A DNA stretch of 64,000 nucleotides, from assembly GCF_026340305.1 (NCBI RefSeq), contig NZ_JAPEPI010000001.1, positions 434,001 through 498,000 on the forward strand, given 5' to 3'. The notes beneath the pieces were generated by a model, which saw only the letters and a program-made list of their open reading frames with translations, had not been told where the DNA came from and ran no database searches. Source of the DNA: Streptomyces sp. NBC_01381. GTDB taxonomy: Bacteria > Actinomycetota > Actinomycetes > Streptomycetales > Streptomycetaceae. Each line of letters opens with the position of its first letter. Position 1 is the first letter of the stretch. Made by a program: the position numbers and the translations under genes. This document shows positions 33,531 to 41,894 of this stretch, one piece after another.

Positions 33531-33614
33531 ATGGAGACCGCCATCGTCATCGCGGCCATCTGCGTGATGATCGTCCTCGGGGTGCTCTTGATCCATCGGA
33601 TGAGGCCGCACTGA
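33531..33614 (+). CDS. 27-residue single-pass membrane peptide
   Basis: ATG 33531 opens a 28-codon frame (MetGluThrAlaIle to ArgProHis) made of one hydrophobic helix, IVIAAICVMIVLGVLLI, and a basic end, HRMRPH. GGAGGAAGG at 33514-33522 gives excellent spacing of 8 nt, and the start is 5 nt past the DUF5994 stop, implying coupling. It has the size and polarity of small membrane regulators or type I toxins. No family is recognised. Confidence 0.6.
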   Translation: METAIVIAAICVMIVLGVLLIHRMRPH

Positions 33615-33739
33615 GAGGCCGCGCTGACTCGACGTGATGGATCCTTGACGCCCCGTTCCGCTCGCCGTTCCGTGGTGTCACCATGCGGAGTCCAGGGGTG
33701 TCGAGGGGTGTCCTCGGTGGGGGCGGGCGGGAGGCGCAG

Positions 33740-34336
33740 ATGGCTGAGGTTTTCTTGCGGCGGCTGACACGGTGGCAGGCTGAGCAGCAGCGGGAAGCGG
33801 TGGCCGATGTCTACGTAGAGGCCTACCGGGGCGTGGCCGGTGCCGAGTACGCGGACCGGCAGGGGTTTCTGCAGCGCTTCGAGAACACCGTGCAGCGGCC
33901 CGACTTCGACATGGTCGTGGCCGACGCCTCGGGCCTCGTCGGCTGTCTCTACGGGTATCGCGCCGCGCGCACCGGTGACTGGTGGGAGGGGTTCCGCGGC
34001 ATCCTGCCCACGGAGGTCGAGGAACGTACCGCATCGGGGCGGGTCTTCATCCTGACCGAGCTCATGGTGGTGCCCTCCTTCCGGCGGCAGGGCGTCTCGG
34101 AGCGGCTGCGCACACTGCTCCTCGTCCGGCACACCACCGATCTGGTCGTCGCGGTGATCAAACGGGACGACGATCTGGGGCGGGAGGTCCTGCGGTCATG
34201 GGGGTGGACGAAACTCGGGGAGTTCGACTCGGGCGACCCGAGCGGCTCGGGCTCGGCAGGATCGGCACGCCGGGCAGGGACGGGAGCGCCGGCACCGGGT
34301 GAACTCGCGTGGGAAGGGTGGATGCGACCGTCGTAG
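33740..34336 (+). CDS. GNAT-type acetyltransferase
   Basis: A 198-residue GNAT-like protein with the strand-turn pattern ILTELMVVPSFRRQGVSERLRTLLL, where RRQGVS is the acetyl-CoA pyrophosphate loop, after a mixed N-terminal half. The substrate is unknown. ATG 33740 has GGGAGG 7 nt upstream. The final 60 codons overlap, on the opposite strand, the end of the second DUF5994 gene by 179 bp; the C-terminal tail (Gly/Ser/Ala-rich) looks unstructured there. Confidence 0.78.
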   Translation: MAEVFLRRLTRWQAEQQREAVADVYVEAYRGVAGAEYADRQGFLQRFENTVQRPDFDMVVADASGLVGCLYGYRAARTGDWWEGFRGILPTEVEERTASGRVFILTELMVVPSFRRQGVSERLRTLLLVRHTTDLVVAVIKRDDDLGREVLRSWGWTKLGEFDSGDPSGSGSAGSARRAGTGAPAPGELAWEGWMRPS

Positions 34337-34721
34337 CCGATGTCATGAGTGCGGCCGCCTCTGCGGCGGTCGCCTCCGGCGGCACCACGAGCAGGTCCCA
34401 GCGGCCGCGGCCCTGCGCGAGCAGGCAGACCGTGTGCGGGTCGTGCCGGCCCGGGGACCGCCTCAGACGTACGACGTGGTTGGCGACCAGCATGCGGCCC
34501 GGCAGCGCCGTCCACATCGCGCCGTCCACCGTGACGCTGTCGATCCTGCCCCAGGCGGCCGGCAACGCCGCGATGAGGAGCGGCAGTTCGGCGATCAGCT
34601 CGCCGGAGCGGGGCCACCAGGCGCCGTCGATGCGGCGCGGCAGGGGGCTGTGTGGGGCGAGGCCAAGACGGGCGGGGCCGGGTTTTGCGGAGACGGGTGT
34701 TGCGGAGACGGGCGTGCGCAT
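34158..34721 (-). CDS. DUF5994 family protein, second paralogue
   Basis: A 187-residue paralogue of the 32956 gene sharing RIDGAWWPRSGELIAELPLL, GRIDSVTVDGAMW and GRWDLLVVPPEATAAEAAAL. The conserved domain ends near residue 135; the following 50 residues are Pro/Ser/Arg-rich and run antisense into the GNAT gene, suggesting that an ancestral stop was lost. Function is unknown. Confidence 0.78.
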   Translation of the reverse strand: MRTPVSATPVSAKPGPARLGLAPHSPLPRRIDGAWWPRSGELIAELPLLIAALPAAWGRIDSVTVDGAMWTALPGRMLVANHVVRLRRSPGRHDPHTVCLLAQGRGRWDLLVVPPEATAAEAAALMTSATTVASTLPTRVHPVPALPSLPGVPILPSPSRSGRPSRTPRVSSTPMTAGPPAPDRRPV

Positions 34722-34863
34722 GGCTGGCTCCTGTTACCGCGGTGGGTGGAGCCAGGGTCTGGGGCTGCCCATGGGGATTGGCTCGGTTCGTCCAGGCTAG
34801 TCCTCGGTGGGCGGTTCGGCGTCGGCCGGGAGGATGAGTACCGCCGGGCCGGCTCGGGCCCGG

Positions 34864-35697
34864 TCAGGCGGCCGCCGGCCTGCTTGCCTTCAAGGAGTAC
34901 ATGAGGGGGATGCGGGGCCTGGACACCGGGAACCGGTAGGCCCCGTCCCGGAGTTCGAGTGCTCCGAAGCGCTCGAAGAGGGTGCTGTCGTGCTCATGGA
35001 GGAAGTCGACGCGCAGGCCCGCCGATGCCAGGGCCGTGATGACCTCGCCCACGGGGTGCTGCCACTCCACGCTGCGGTTGTGGACCGTGGGGGTCGTCGT
35101 GTCCGCGTAGCCGCCCGGGGTCTCGTCGATCCAGGCGTCGCGGGCGAAGTAGTCGTACGCGATCCGTGAGCCCGTCTCGTCGTCGAGGATGTCCGCGAGC
35201 GGGTGGAACTCGGCGAGGTAGAGGAAGCCGCCGGGCGCGACGAGCGCGGCCGCGGTCTCGGCCCAGCGCCGGATGTCGGGGAGCCAGCACAGGGCGCCCA
35301 CTCCGGTGTAGACGATGTCGTACGAGGTGTCGGGCACCGCGTCCGCGGCGTCGTACACGTCGGCCGCGACGAAGGATGCCTGGTCGGCGGTGAGGCCGAG
35401 CTCGGCGGCCAGGTCGCGGGCCGCGTCGACGGCGGGCTCGGAGAAGTCGAGCCCGACCACGCGGGAGGCACCGTGCCGGGCCCAGGACAGCGTGTCGAGG
35501 CCGATGTGGCACTGGAGGTGGAGCAGCGAGCGCCCGGTGACGTCGCCGACCTCCGTGAGCTCGAAGTCGCGCAGCGGGTCCTTGCCGGAGCGGAAGGCTT
35601 CGAGGTCGTAGTAGTCGCTGGCGAGATGGAGCGGGACGCGTTCGTCCCAGCGTTTTCGGTTGGCCTCGCGCCAGTCGGAAGGGGTCGGGGAGTACAT
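34864..35697 (-). CDS. Class I SAM-dependent methyltransferase
   Basis: A 277-residue Rossmann-fold methyltransferase: motif I LLHLQCHIGLDTLSWARHGA with the GxDxxS-like acidic partner VVGLDFSEPA, then VAADVYDA and the late YTGVGALCWLPDIRRWA. The target is unknown; actinobacterial homologues are abundant. ATG 35697 lies 7 nt after TAACTT and no ribosome-binding site is seen. A DnaA box overlaps this promoter. Divergent from the S9 peptidase. Confidence 0.85.
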   Translation of the reverse strand: MYSPTPSDWREANRKRWDERVPLHLASDYYDLEAFRSGKDPLRDFELTEVGDVTGRSLLHLQCHIGLDTLSWARHGASRVVGLDFSEPAVDAARDLAAELGLTADQASFVAADVYDAADAVPDTSYDIVYTGVGALCWLPDIRRWAETAAALVAPGGFLYLAEFHPLADILDDETGSRIAYDYFARDAWIDETPGGYADTTTPTVHNRSVEWQHPVGEVITALASAGLRVDFLHEHDSTLFERFGALELRDGAYRFPVSRPRIPLMYSLKASRPAAA

Positions 35698-35707
35698 GCC
35701 GGAAAAG

Positions 35708-35716
35708 TTATCCACA
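35708..35716 (+). other. DnaA box TTATCCACA in a divergent promoter
   Basis: A perfect E. coli-type DnaA box lies 11 bp upstream of the methyltransferase start and overlaps its putative -10 (read TGTGGATAACTT on the minus strand). It is isolated, so a regulatory rather than origin role is more likely, or chance. Confidence 0.45.
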
Positions 35717-35756
35717 GGCTGGGGACCCTCGCCAGCGGATTGTCGGCGCGGGCGTG

Positions 35757-35762
35757 CACTAT
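35757..35762 (+). promoter_or_regulatory. -10 hexamer CACTAT for S9 peptidase
   Basis: CACTAT ends 7 nt before ATG 35770. It partly overlaps the alternative ATG at 35761, which argues for 35770 as the leaderless start. Confidence 0.4.
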
Positions 35763-35769
35763 GGGGTCC

Positions 35770-37584
35770 ATGAGCGATGTGGGCGATGTGCGCAATGCGG
35801 GTGCGGGGATGCCGGACTGGGAGAAGCGGTTCCGTGCGCCGCGGGTCTCGCTGCCGGACTGGGCGGAGGAGGCTCCGAGCCGCTCCTTGTTCGTGTCGAA
35901 CGCGACAGGGACGTACGAGCTGTACGCGTGGGACCGGGCGACCGGCGAGCAGCGCCAGGTGACGGACCGGGCGAACGGCACGACGGACGGCGTCCTCACG
36001 CCGGACGGCGAGTGGATCTGGTGGTTCAACGACAAGGACGGCGACGAGTTCGGCGTGTGGATGCGCCAGCCCTTCGCGGGCGGCGGCACCGACGAGCCCG
36101 CGGTACCGGGACTCGAAGCGTCGTATCCGGCGGGGCTGGCCCTCGCGCGGGACGGGCGGATGTCCGTCGTCGGGCGCTCCACGGACGAGGACGGTTCGAC
36201 GATCCATGTCGTACGTTCCCCGGGCGCGGACCCCGTCGAGATCTACCGCCACCGCGAGTCCGCGGGCGTCGGCGACCTCTCCCACGACGGCTCCCTGATC
36301 GCCGTCGAGCACACGGAGCACGGCGACGCGATGCACTCCGCGCTGCGGGTGGTCAGGCCGGACGGGTCGATGGTCGCCGAGCTCGACGACACCGAGGGCG
36401 GCACGGTCGAGCTGGGCCTTGAGGTGCTCGGCTTCGCGCCGGTCGACGGGGACGCGCGGCTGCTCGTCGGGCATCAGCGGCGCGGCCGCTGGGAGCCGAT
36501 GGTGTGGGACGTCGCCACGGGCGAGGAGACGGACCTGGCCCTCGACCTGCCGGGTGACGTGAGCGCCGAGTGGTATCCGGACGGCTCCGCGCTGCTCATC
36601 GCGCACAGCTTCGAGGCCCGCAGCGAGCTGTTCCGGTACGGGTTCGGCTCGGGTGATCTCGTCAGGGTCGACACTCCCGCGGGGTCGGTTTCGGGGGCGA
36701 CCGCGCGGCCGGACGGCAGCGTGGAGTACCTGTGGTCGTCGGCCGCCGAGCCGCCGGTGGTGCGGTCGACGGCGGGCGGCGTCGTGCTCGACCCGCCGGG
36801 CATGAAGGCCCCGGCGTCCGTGCCGGTGGAGGACGTGTGGGTGGAGGGTCCCGGCGGCCGGGTCCACGCCCTCGTACAGAAGCCGGAGGGCGCGAGCGGA
36901 CCGCTCCCGACCGTCTTCGAGATCCACGGCGGGCCGACGTGGCACGACAGCGACGCGTTCGCCGCGGGCCCCGCGGCCTGGGTGGACCACGGGTACGCGG
37001 TGGTGCGGGTCAACTACCGCGGTTCCACCGGGTACGGCCGGGAGTGGACGGACGCGCTGAAGCACCGGGTCGGTCTGATCGAGCTGGAGGACATCGCGGC
37101 GGTGCGGGAGTGGGCGGTGACGTCGGGCCTCGCGGACCCGGACCGGATCGTCCTGGCCGGCGGCTCGTGGGGCGGCTATCTCACCCTCCTCGGCCTCGGC
37201 ACCCAGCCCGACGCCTGGGCGCTCGGCCTGGCCGCGGTGCCGGTCGCGGACTATGTGACGGCGTACCACGACGAGATGGAGGCCCTGAAGGCGATGGACC
37301 GCACGCTCCTGGGCGGTACGCCGGAGGAGGTCCCCGAGCGCTTCGAGGCGTCGTCCCCGCTGACGTACGTGGACGCGGTGAAGGCGCCGGTCTACATCTC
37401 GGCGGGCGTCAACGACCCCCGCTGCCCGATCCGCCAGATCGACAACTATGTGGACCGGCTGAAGGCGCGGGAGGCGGTGCACGAGGTGTACCGGTACGAC
37501 GCGGGGCACGGCTCGCTCGTCGTGGGCGAGCGGATCAAGCAGGTGCGGTTGGAACTGGACTTCGCGCAGCGGCACCTTCGCTAG
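35770..37584 (+). CDS. S9 family serine peptidase (prolyl oligopeptidase/acylaminoacyl peptidase type)
   Basis: A 604-residue protein: an N-terminal beta-propeller (about 20-345) gating a C-terminal alpha/beta hydrolase domain. The nucleophile Ser466 sits in GGSWGGYL, the acid in GVNDPRCP and the base in DAGHGS. It cleaves short peptides in the cytosol; no signal peptide is present. The ATG at 35761 is an alternative start. Confidence 0.92.
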   Translation: MSDVGDVRNAGAGMPDWEKRFRAPRVSLPDWAEEAPSRSLFVSNATGTYELYAWDRATGEQRQVTDRANGTTDGVLTPDGEWIWWFNDKDGDEFGVWMRQPFAGGGTDEPAVPGLEASYPAGLALARDGRMSVVGRSTDEDGSTIHVVRSPGADPVEIYRHRESAGVGDLSHDGSLIAVEHTEHGDAMHSALRVVRPDGSMVAELDDTEGGTVELGLEVLGFAPVDGDARLLVGHQRRGRWEPMVWDVATGEETDLALDLPGDVSAEWYPDGSALLIAHSFEARSELFRYGFGSGDLVRVDTPAGSVSGATARPDGSVEYLWSSAAEPPVVRSTAGGVVLDPPGMKAPASVPVEDVWVEGPGGRVHALVQKPEGASGPLPTVFEIHGGPTWHDSDAFAAGPAAWVDHGYAVVRVNYRGSTGYGREWTDALKHRVGLIELEDIAAVREWAVTSGLADPDRIVLAGGSWGGYLTLLGLGTQPDAWALGLAAVPVADYVTAYHDEMEALKAMDRTLLGGTPEEVPERFEASSPLTYVDAVKAPVYISAGVNDPRCPIRQIDNYVDRLKAREAVHEVYRYDAGHGSLVVGERIKQVRLELDFAQRHLR

Positions 37585-37640
37585 CGGCACCTCCGCAAGG
37601 GGGGACGGACCCCCACGGGCCGGGCGCCGCAAGGGCCCCG

Positions 37641-37646
37641 TACCGT
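37641..37646 (+). promoter_or_regulatory. -10 hexamer TACCGT for SURF1
   Basis: TACCGT ends 6 nt before GTG 37653; no Shine-Dalgarno is present. Confidence 0.45.
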
Positions 37647-37652
37647 GGGGGT

Positions 37653-38471
37653 GTGTACCGGTTCCTGCTGACGCCCCGCTGGTGGGGGATCAACGTCTTC
37701 GTCCTGCTGGCCATCCCCGTCTGCATCTTCATGGGGTCATGGCAGCTGGCACGCTTCGAGGACCGCGTCGAGGCGCATGACGCCGCGCAGGAGAAGGCCG
37801 ACCGGCAGGCCTCGCCGTCCCGTGACGCGTCGGAGGCCCGGCCGCTGGACTCCCTCCTCCCCGTCGACAAGGAGACGTCCGGGGAGCTGGCGTCGGCGAC
37901 GGGGCGGTACGGCAAGCAACTCCTCGTGCCGGACCGGAAGTTGGACGACAAGTCCGGTTACTACGTCCTGACGCTGCTGCGCACGGACAGCGGCAAGGAG
38001 CTGCCGGTCGTGCGGGGGTGGCTGCCGGGGAAGGCGGGCGCGGGTTCGGCGAAGGTGCCGGCCGCGCCGTCCGGGGAGGTCACCGTGACGGGGGCGCTGC
38101 AGGCCTCCGAGAACCCCGGGGCGAACGGGGTCAGTGCGGCGGGAGGGCTGCCGGACGGGCAGCTCGGCGCGATCAGTGCGGCGTCGCTGGTGAACCTGGT
38201 TCCCGGTGATGTGTACGACGCGTGGGTGACGCTGGAGAAGGGCGACTCCGGCATGAAGCCGGTGCCGGCGGCCGCTCCGGAGAACTCCGGTCTTGACCTC
38301 AAGGCGTTCCAGAACCTCGGCTACACCGGGGAGTGGTTCGTCTTCGCGGGGTTCGTGGTGTTCATGTGGTTCCGCTTGTTCCGGCGGGAGCGGGAGTTCG
38401 CGCGGGACGCGGAGCTTGGGCTGCTGCCGGATGCGGTGGAGTCTGGGCCGGAAGTGGTTCGCGGGGCCTAG
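37653..38471 (+). CDS. SURF1-family cytochrome oxidase assembly protein
   Basis: A 272-residue membrane protein with the SURF1 layout: transmembrane helix near the N-terminus (WWGINVFVLLAIPVCIFMGSWQLARFEDR), a large outside loop with VVRGWLPG, and a second helix near the C-terminus (WFVFAGFVVFMWFRLFRRE). SURF1 assists haem insertion into cytochrome c oxidase. GTG 37653 appears leaderless. The S9 peptidase stop is 68 bp upstream. Confidence 0.88.
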   Translation: MYRFLLTPRWWGINVFVLLAIPVCIFMGSWQLARFEDRVEAHDAAQEKADRQASPSRDASEARPLDSLLPVDKETSGELASATGRYGKQLLVPDRKLDDKSGYYVLTLLRTDSGKELPVVRGWLPGKAGAGSAKVPAAPSGEVTVTGALQASENPGANGVSAAGGLPDGQLGAISAASLVNLVPGDVYDAWVTLEKGDSGMKPVPAAAPENSGLDLKAFQNLGYTGEWFVFAGFVVFMWFRLFRREREFARDAELGLLPDAVESGPEVVRGA

Positions 38472-38484
38472 GGGTTTCTTTCCC

Positions 38485-38590
38485 GAACCCCGCCCCTTCC
38501 CGAAATTTTCCGGCTTCGCCGGCCGTGTGCACACCGGAAAATCACCGGCTTCGCCGAGTTCGTCCTCAAACGCCGGACGGGCTGAGAGAT
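38485..38590. repeat. Dispersed Streptomyces intergenic repeat
   Basis: The sequence around 38559-38582 (CCTCAAACGCCGGACGGGCT) is a very common intergenic string in Streptomyces chromosomes. Hairpins TTTTCCGG/CCGGAAAA (38509 and 38532) and GGCTTCGCCGG flank it. It fills the SURF1/sigma-partner convergent gap and could terminate both genes. The claim of abundance is from memory. Confidence 0.65.
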
Positions 38591-38606
38591 TGCGGCCGGA
38601 GCCCCG

Positions 38607-39797
38607 CTAAGAAGCCGACAGCATGCCCGTTCGGTAGACCGTCCCGGCGCACGCATTGCCGATCGTCGCCCCCGCCGACGGCGCACCCGCCGATGCCGTG
38701 AGGGACACCGTCACGCCGCCGTCCGCGACGCCGCCGTCCTCGCGGACCATCTGCGGTTCCGTACCGCCAGGCGCGCCGCCGTCCGTGCCGCCGGCCCCGC
38801 CGCCACTGGCGTCCTCCGTCGGAGAAGGGTCGGGGGAAGGCTCGCCGCCCTCCGTGGGGCACGCCTCCGACGGCACCCACGCGAAGCGGACCTCGTACGC
38901 CGCACCCGGCTTGAGGACCAGCTGGCTCACCGCCTCCGCGGGATCCGGCAGCGCCGACGCCGCATCGCCCGCCACATGGTCGACGACGCTGATCTTCGCC
39001 GGGTCGGCCGCGCCCGTCACCGCCGTCGAGACGGATCCCGCCGCGCTGACCGTGCAGCTGCTGCCGGAGACATTGGCGACCCGGAAGGAGCCGTACACCT
39101 TGCCGTCGGCCTCCGCCGCGCCCGCGGTGCCCGAGGCGTTGCCGAGCTGGTCGATCGTGCAGGCGGGCGAGTCCGTGGACGCCGTGCCCGAGGGGTCGGG
39201 GCCGCCGGTCGCGCCGCTGCTGGCCTCACCCTTCCCCTTGTCGCCCTTGTCGCCCTTCTTGCCCTTCTTGTCTTTCTTGTCCTTGGAGGGGCCGGAGTGG
39301 CTGCCCTCGCCCTTCTCGCCCCCGTCCGGACCCTTGCCCTGGCTCGAACCGCCCTGCGTCTGCTCGCTGTTGCCGGCTATCGAAGGACGGTCGTCCGAGC
39401 CGCCGCCCGAGTTCGTGACATGCACGAGGGCGGGGATCGCCGTACCGATGAAGAGCGCCGCGGCGGCCATGCCGACCACGGCCTGGCGCTTGCGCGCGCG
39501 GCGGGCCGGGACCGCGTACCGAAGGCGCTCAAGGGCGCGGTCGCCCGGCTCGATCTCCTGGACGGCCTGCCGCATCATGCGGCGCAGCGCCAGTTCGTCC
39601 GAGCCGAAGCCGTCGGCAGCGCCCGCGTCCGTGCCAGTGCCCGCCTTCGGTCCGGTCGATTCCTCGCCCCGGTCCTCGCCCTGGTCCTGGCCGTGGTTCA
39701 CAGTTCCGTCCCCAGCGTGCTGCTCAAACTCGGCGTTCTTGGCGTTCTCGGCGTGCTCATCGCGCTCTCGCCCGTACTCATGCTCATGCTTGCTCAT
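38607..39797 (-). CDS. Membrane protein partner of ECF sigma factor, candidate anti-sigma
   Basis: A 396-residue protein: a cytoplasmic N-terminal half with a helical LRRMMRQAVQEIEPGDRALERLRYAV segment, one transmembrane helix (about 107-128), a long Gly/Lys/Asp low-complexity linker, and an outer domain containing two Cys-rich parts (ACTIDQ, SSCTVS and, later, EACPTE, NACAGT). No HxxxCxxC zinc motif of classical ZAS anti-sigma factors is seen. Its ATG overlaps the sigma stop as ATGA, so partnership is likely. Confidence 0.7.
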   Translation of the reverse strand: MSKHEHEYGRERDEHAENAKNAEFEQHAGDGTVNHGQDQGEDRGEESTGPKAGTGTDAGAADGFGSDELALRRMMRQAVQEIEPGDRALERLRYAVPARRARKRQAVVGMAAAALFIGTAIPALVHVTNSGGGSDDRPSIAGNSEQTQGGSSQGKGPDGGEKGEGSHSGPSKDKKDKKGKKGDKGDKGKGEASSGATGGPDPSGTASTDSPACTIDQLGNASGTAGAAEADGKVYGSFRVANVSGSSCTVSAAGSVSTAVTGAADPAKISVVDHVAGDAASALPDPAEAVSQLVLKPGAAYEVRFAWVPSEACPTEGGEPSPDPSPTEDASGGGAGGTDGGAPGGTEPQMVREDGGVADGGVTVSLTASAGAPSAGATIGNACAGTVYRTGMLSAS

Positions 39798-40453
39798 GCC
39801 GGCGCCTCCATGGCGATCCGGAGAGCCGCGATCCCGCGCGAACCGTACGCCTTCACCGAGCCGAGCGATATGCCCAATGTCTCGGCGACCTGCGCCTCGG
39901 TCATGTCCGCGAAGTACCGCAGGACGAGGACCTCGCGCTGGCGGCGCTGAAGTCCGCGCATCGCCTTGATCAGCTCGTCCCGCTCCAGGAGGTCGTACGC
40001 CCCCTCCTCCGCGCTCGCCATGTCCGGCATCGGCTTGGAGAGCAGCTTCAGACCCAGGATCCGGCGCCGCAGCGCGGACCGCGACAGATTCACGACGGTC
40101 TGGCGGAGGTAGGCCAAGGTCTTCTCGGGGTCCCGCACGCGCTTGCGCGCCGAGTGCACCCGGATGAACGCCTCCTGCACGACGTCCTCGCAGGACGCCG
40201 TGTCGTCGAGGAGCAGCGCCGCCAGGCCGAGCAGCGACCTGTAGTGGGCGCGGTAGGTCTCGGTCAGGTGGTCGACTGTGGTGCCCGCGCTCATCGTCTC
40301 GTCAGCGCCCTCGCGCTGTGCCGGGATGCGGGCGGACCGCGTGGTGGGCATGGGCGCGATCACCGGCATACCGGCGGGCGCACGGGGACGGCGAGGCGGG
40401 CGAAGGGCCGCGCCCCTCGCCTGAACCGCTGTGAAATCGAGTACCTCTGCCAC
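39794..40453 (-). CDS. ECF RNA polymerase sigma factor (SigE-family type)
   Basis: A 219-residue ECF sigma with region 2 (HYRSLLGLAALLLDDTASCEDVVQEAFIRV) and region 4 (LQRRQREVLVLRYFADMTEAQVAETLGISLGSVKAYGSRG), preceded by a 55-residue unstructured N-terminal tail. The GTG at 40453 gives the length I recall for close homologues; shorter starts exist at ATG 40369 and 40291. Coupled to the membrane partner downstream. Confidence 0.9.
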   Translation of the reverse strand: MAEVLDFTAVQARGAALRPPRRPRAPAGMPVIAPMPTTRSARIPAQREGADETMSAGTTVDHLTETYRAHYRSLLGLAALLLDDTASCEDVVQEAFIRVHSARKRVRDPEKTLAYLRQTVVNLSRSALRRRILGLKLLSKPMPDMASAEEGAYDLLERDELIKAMRGLQRRQREVLVLRYFADMTEAQVAETLGISLGSVKAYGSRGIAALRIAMEAPA

Positions 40454-40835
40454 GCCTGTTGGACACGCCTACCCCCGTGAGGGTTGTACGCATCGCGCAA
40501 CGCGTTTGCGGCAGGCACCGTCTCCGACGGTGACGAAGCATCAAATGCCCCCATGCGTACCAGCTCTTCCCCTATGCCCATTTTTTGCAGCGCTTCGAGC
40601 CGCCCCCTGAGGGCGATCACAGAGACGCGCCCCGCCCTGCTGCCGGTTGCAGTGGACGGGGGCGAATCTTCGAACGCGGCGATGGTCCAGTTCAAGCGGT
40701 CCTGGCCACCGAGTTGGACACAGAACTTACACAGATCCCACAGAGACTTCCGCTTCGGGGAGCCCCGAGGAACTCTTCGCGGAGCCCCGAGGAACTCTTC
40801 GCGGAGCCCGCAGGGACCCTTGAAGGGCCCGCGGA
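40454..40835. other. 382-bp spacer between asd and the sigma gene
   Basis: This contains the promoter side of the sigma gene, a 22-bp tandem repeat (40759-40809) and a GC-rich imperfect hairpin (about 40811-40830) that may terminate asd. No gene-like frame was seen. Confidence 0.5.
40759..40809. repeat. 22-bp tandem repeat, 2.3 copies
   Basis: Units beginning GGAGCCCCGAGGAACTCTTC start at 40759 and 40781 and are identical over 22 bases; a 7-base third copy follows at 40803. It lies 27 bp downstream of the asd stop. Confidence 0.85.
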
Positions 40836-41894
40836 CTAACGCCCGGTGAACTCGGCGGCCACCAGCTCGGCGATCTGCGCGGTGTTCAATGCGGCCCCCT
40901 TGCGCAGATTGTCCCCACAGACAAAAAGCTCAAGTGCGGCCGGATCGTCCAGCGAGCGCCGCACCCGCCCCACCCAGGTCGGGTCGGTCCCCACCACGTC
41001 GGCGGGCGTCGGGAACTCACCGGCGGCAGGATTGTCGAAGAGCACGACACCCGGAGCGGTGGCGAGGATCTCGCGCGCGCGGTCGACGGTGACCTTGTCC
41101 TCGAAGCGCGCGTGGACGGTCAGCGAGTGCGTCGTGACGACGGGAACGCGTACGCACGTGGCGGCGACCTTGAGATCCGGCAGGCCGAGGATCTTGCGCG
41201 ACTCGTCCCGCACCTTCATCTCCTCGGACGACCAGCCGTCGTCCCGCAGAGTCCCGGCCCACGGCACGACGTTCAGCGCCACGGGCTCGGGGAAGGGCCC
41301 CGTGTCGTCCCCGACGGCACGTCGTACGTCACCGGGGCTCGTGCCCAGCTCAGTGCCGGCCACCAGCTGCATCTGGCGGCGCAACGTGTCCACACCATCC
41401 CGGCCCGCCCCGCTCACGGCCTGATACGAGGAGACGACCAGCTCGCGCAGACCGAACTCGGCATGCAGCGCGCCAATGGCCACGATCATCGACAGGGTCG
41501 TGCAATTGGGATTGGCGACGATGCCGCGCGGGCGTACGCGCGCGGCATGCGGATTGACCTCGGGGACGACCAGCGGCACGTCCGGGTCCATCCGGAAGGC
41601 GGCGGAGTTGTCGACCACGACGACACCCTTGGCGGCGGCGATCGGCGCCCACTGCGCCGCGACCTCGTCGGGCACGTCGAACATCGCCACGTCCACACCG
41701 TCGAAGACGTCCTCGCCCAGTGCGAGGACCTCGACCTCCTCACCGCGCACGGCGGCCTTCCGGCCGGCCGAACGCGGTGAGGCGACGAGTCGGATCTCGC
41801 CCCAGATGTCGGCGTGCTGCGACAGGATCTGGAGCATGACCGTGCCGACGGCCCCGGTCGCTCCGACGACCGCGAGCGTCGGCTTACGGGTCAT
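40836..41894 (-). CDS. asd: Aspartate-semialdehyde dehydrogenase
   Basis: A 352-residue NADPH enzyme reducing aspartyl phosphate to aspartate semialdehyde, the branch point to lysine, methionine, threonine and diaminopimelate. It has the N-terminal VGATGAVG dinucleotide fold and catalytic Cys131 in NPNCTT. The ATG overlaps the ask stop as ATGA, giving the classic actinobacterial ask-asd operon. Confidence 0.96.
   Translation of the reverse strand: MTRKPTLAVVGATGAVGTVMLQILSQHADIWGEIRLVASPRSAGRKAAVRGEEVEVLALGEDVFDGVDVAMFDVPDEVAAQWAPIAAAKGVVVVDNSAAFRMDPDVPLVVPEVNPHAARVRPRGIVANPNCTTLSMIVAIGALHAEFGLRELVVSSYQAVSGAGRDGVDTLRRQMQLVAGTELGTSPGDVRRAVGDDTGPFPEPVALNVVPWAGTLRDDGWSSEEMKVRDESRKILGLPDLKVAATCVRVPVVTTHSLTVHARFEDKVTVDRAREILATAPGVVLFDNPAAGEFPTPADVVGTDPTWVGRVRRSLDDPAALELFVCGDNLRKGAALNTAQIAELVAAEFTGR

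Noticed and set aside
13749..35716. Two DnaA boxes as a replication origin
   Set aside because: They are single boxes 22 kb apart with no cluster, no AT-rich unwinding element, and no dnaA or dnaN nearby.
35203..35769. N-terminal extension of the S9 peptidase across the methyltransferase gene
   Set aside because: It is antisense to a well-conserved methyltransferase; the peptidase N-terminus fits a start at 35761 or 35770.
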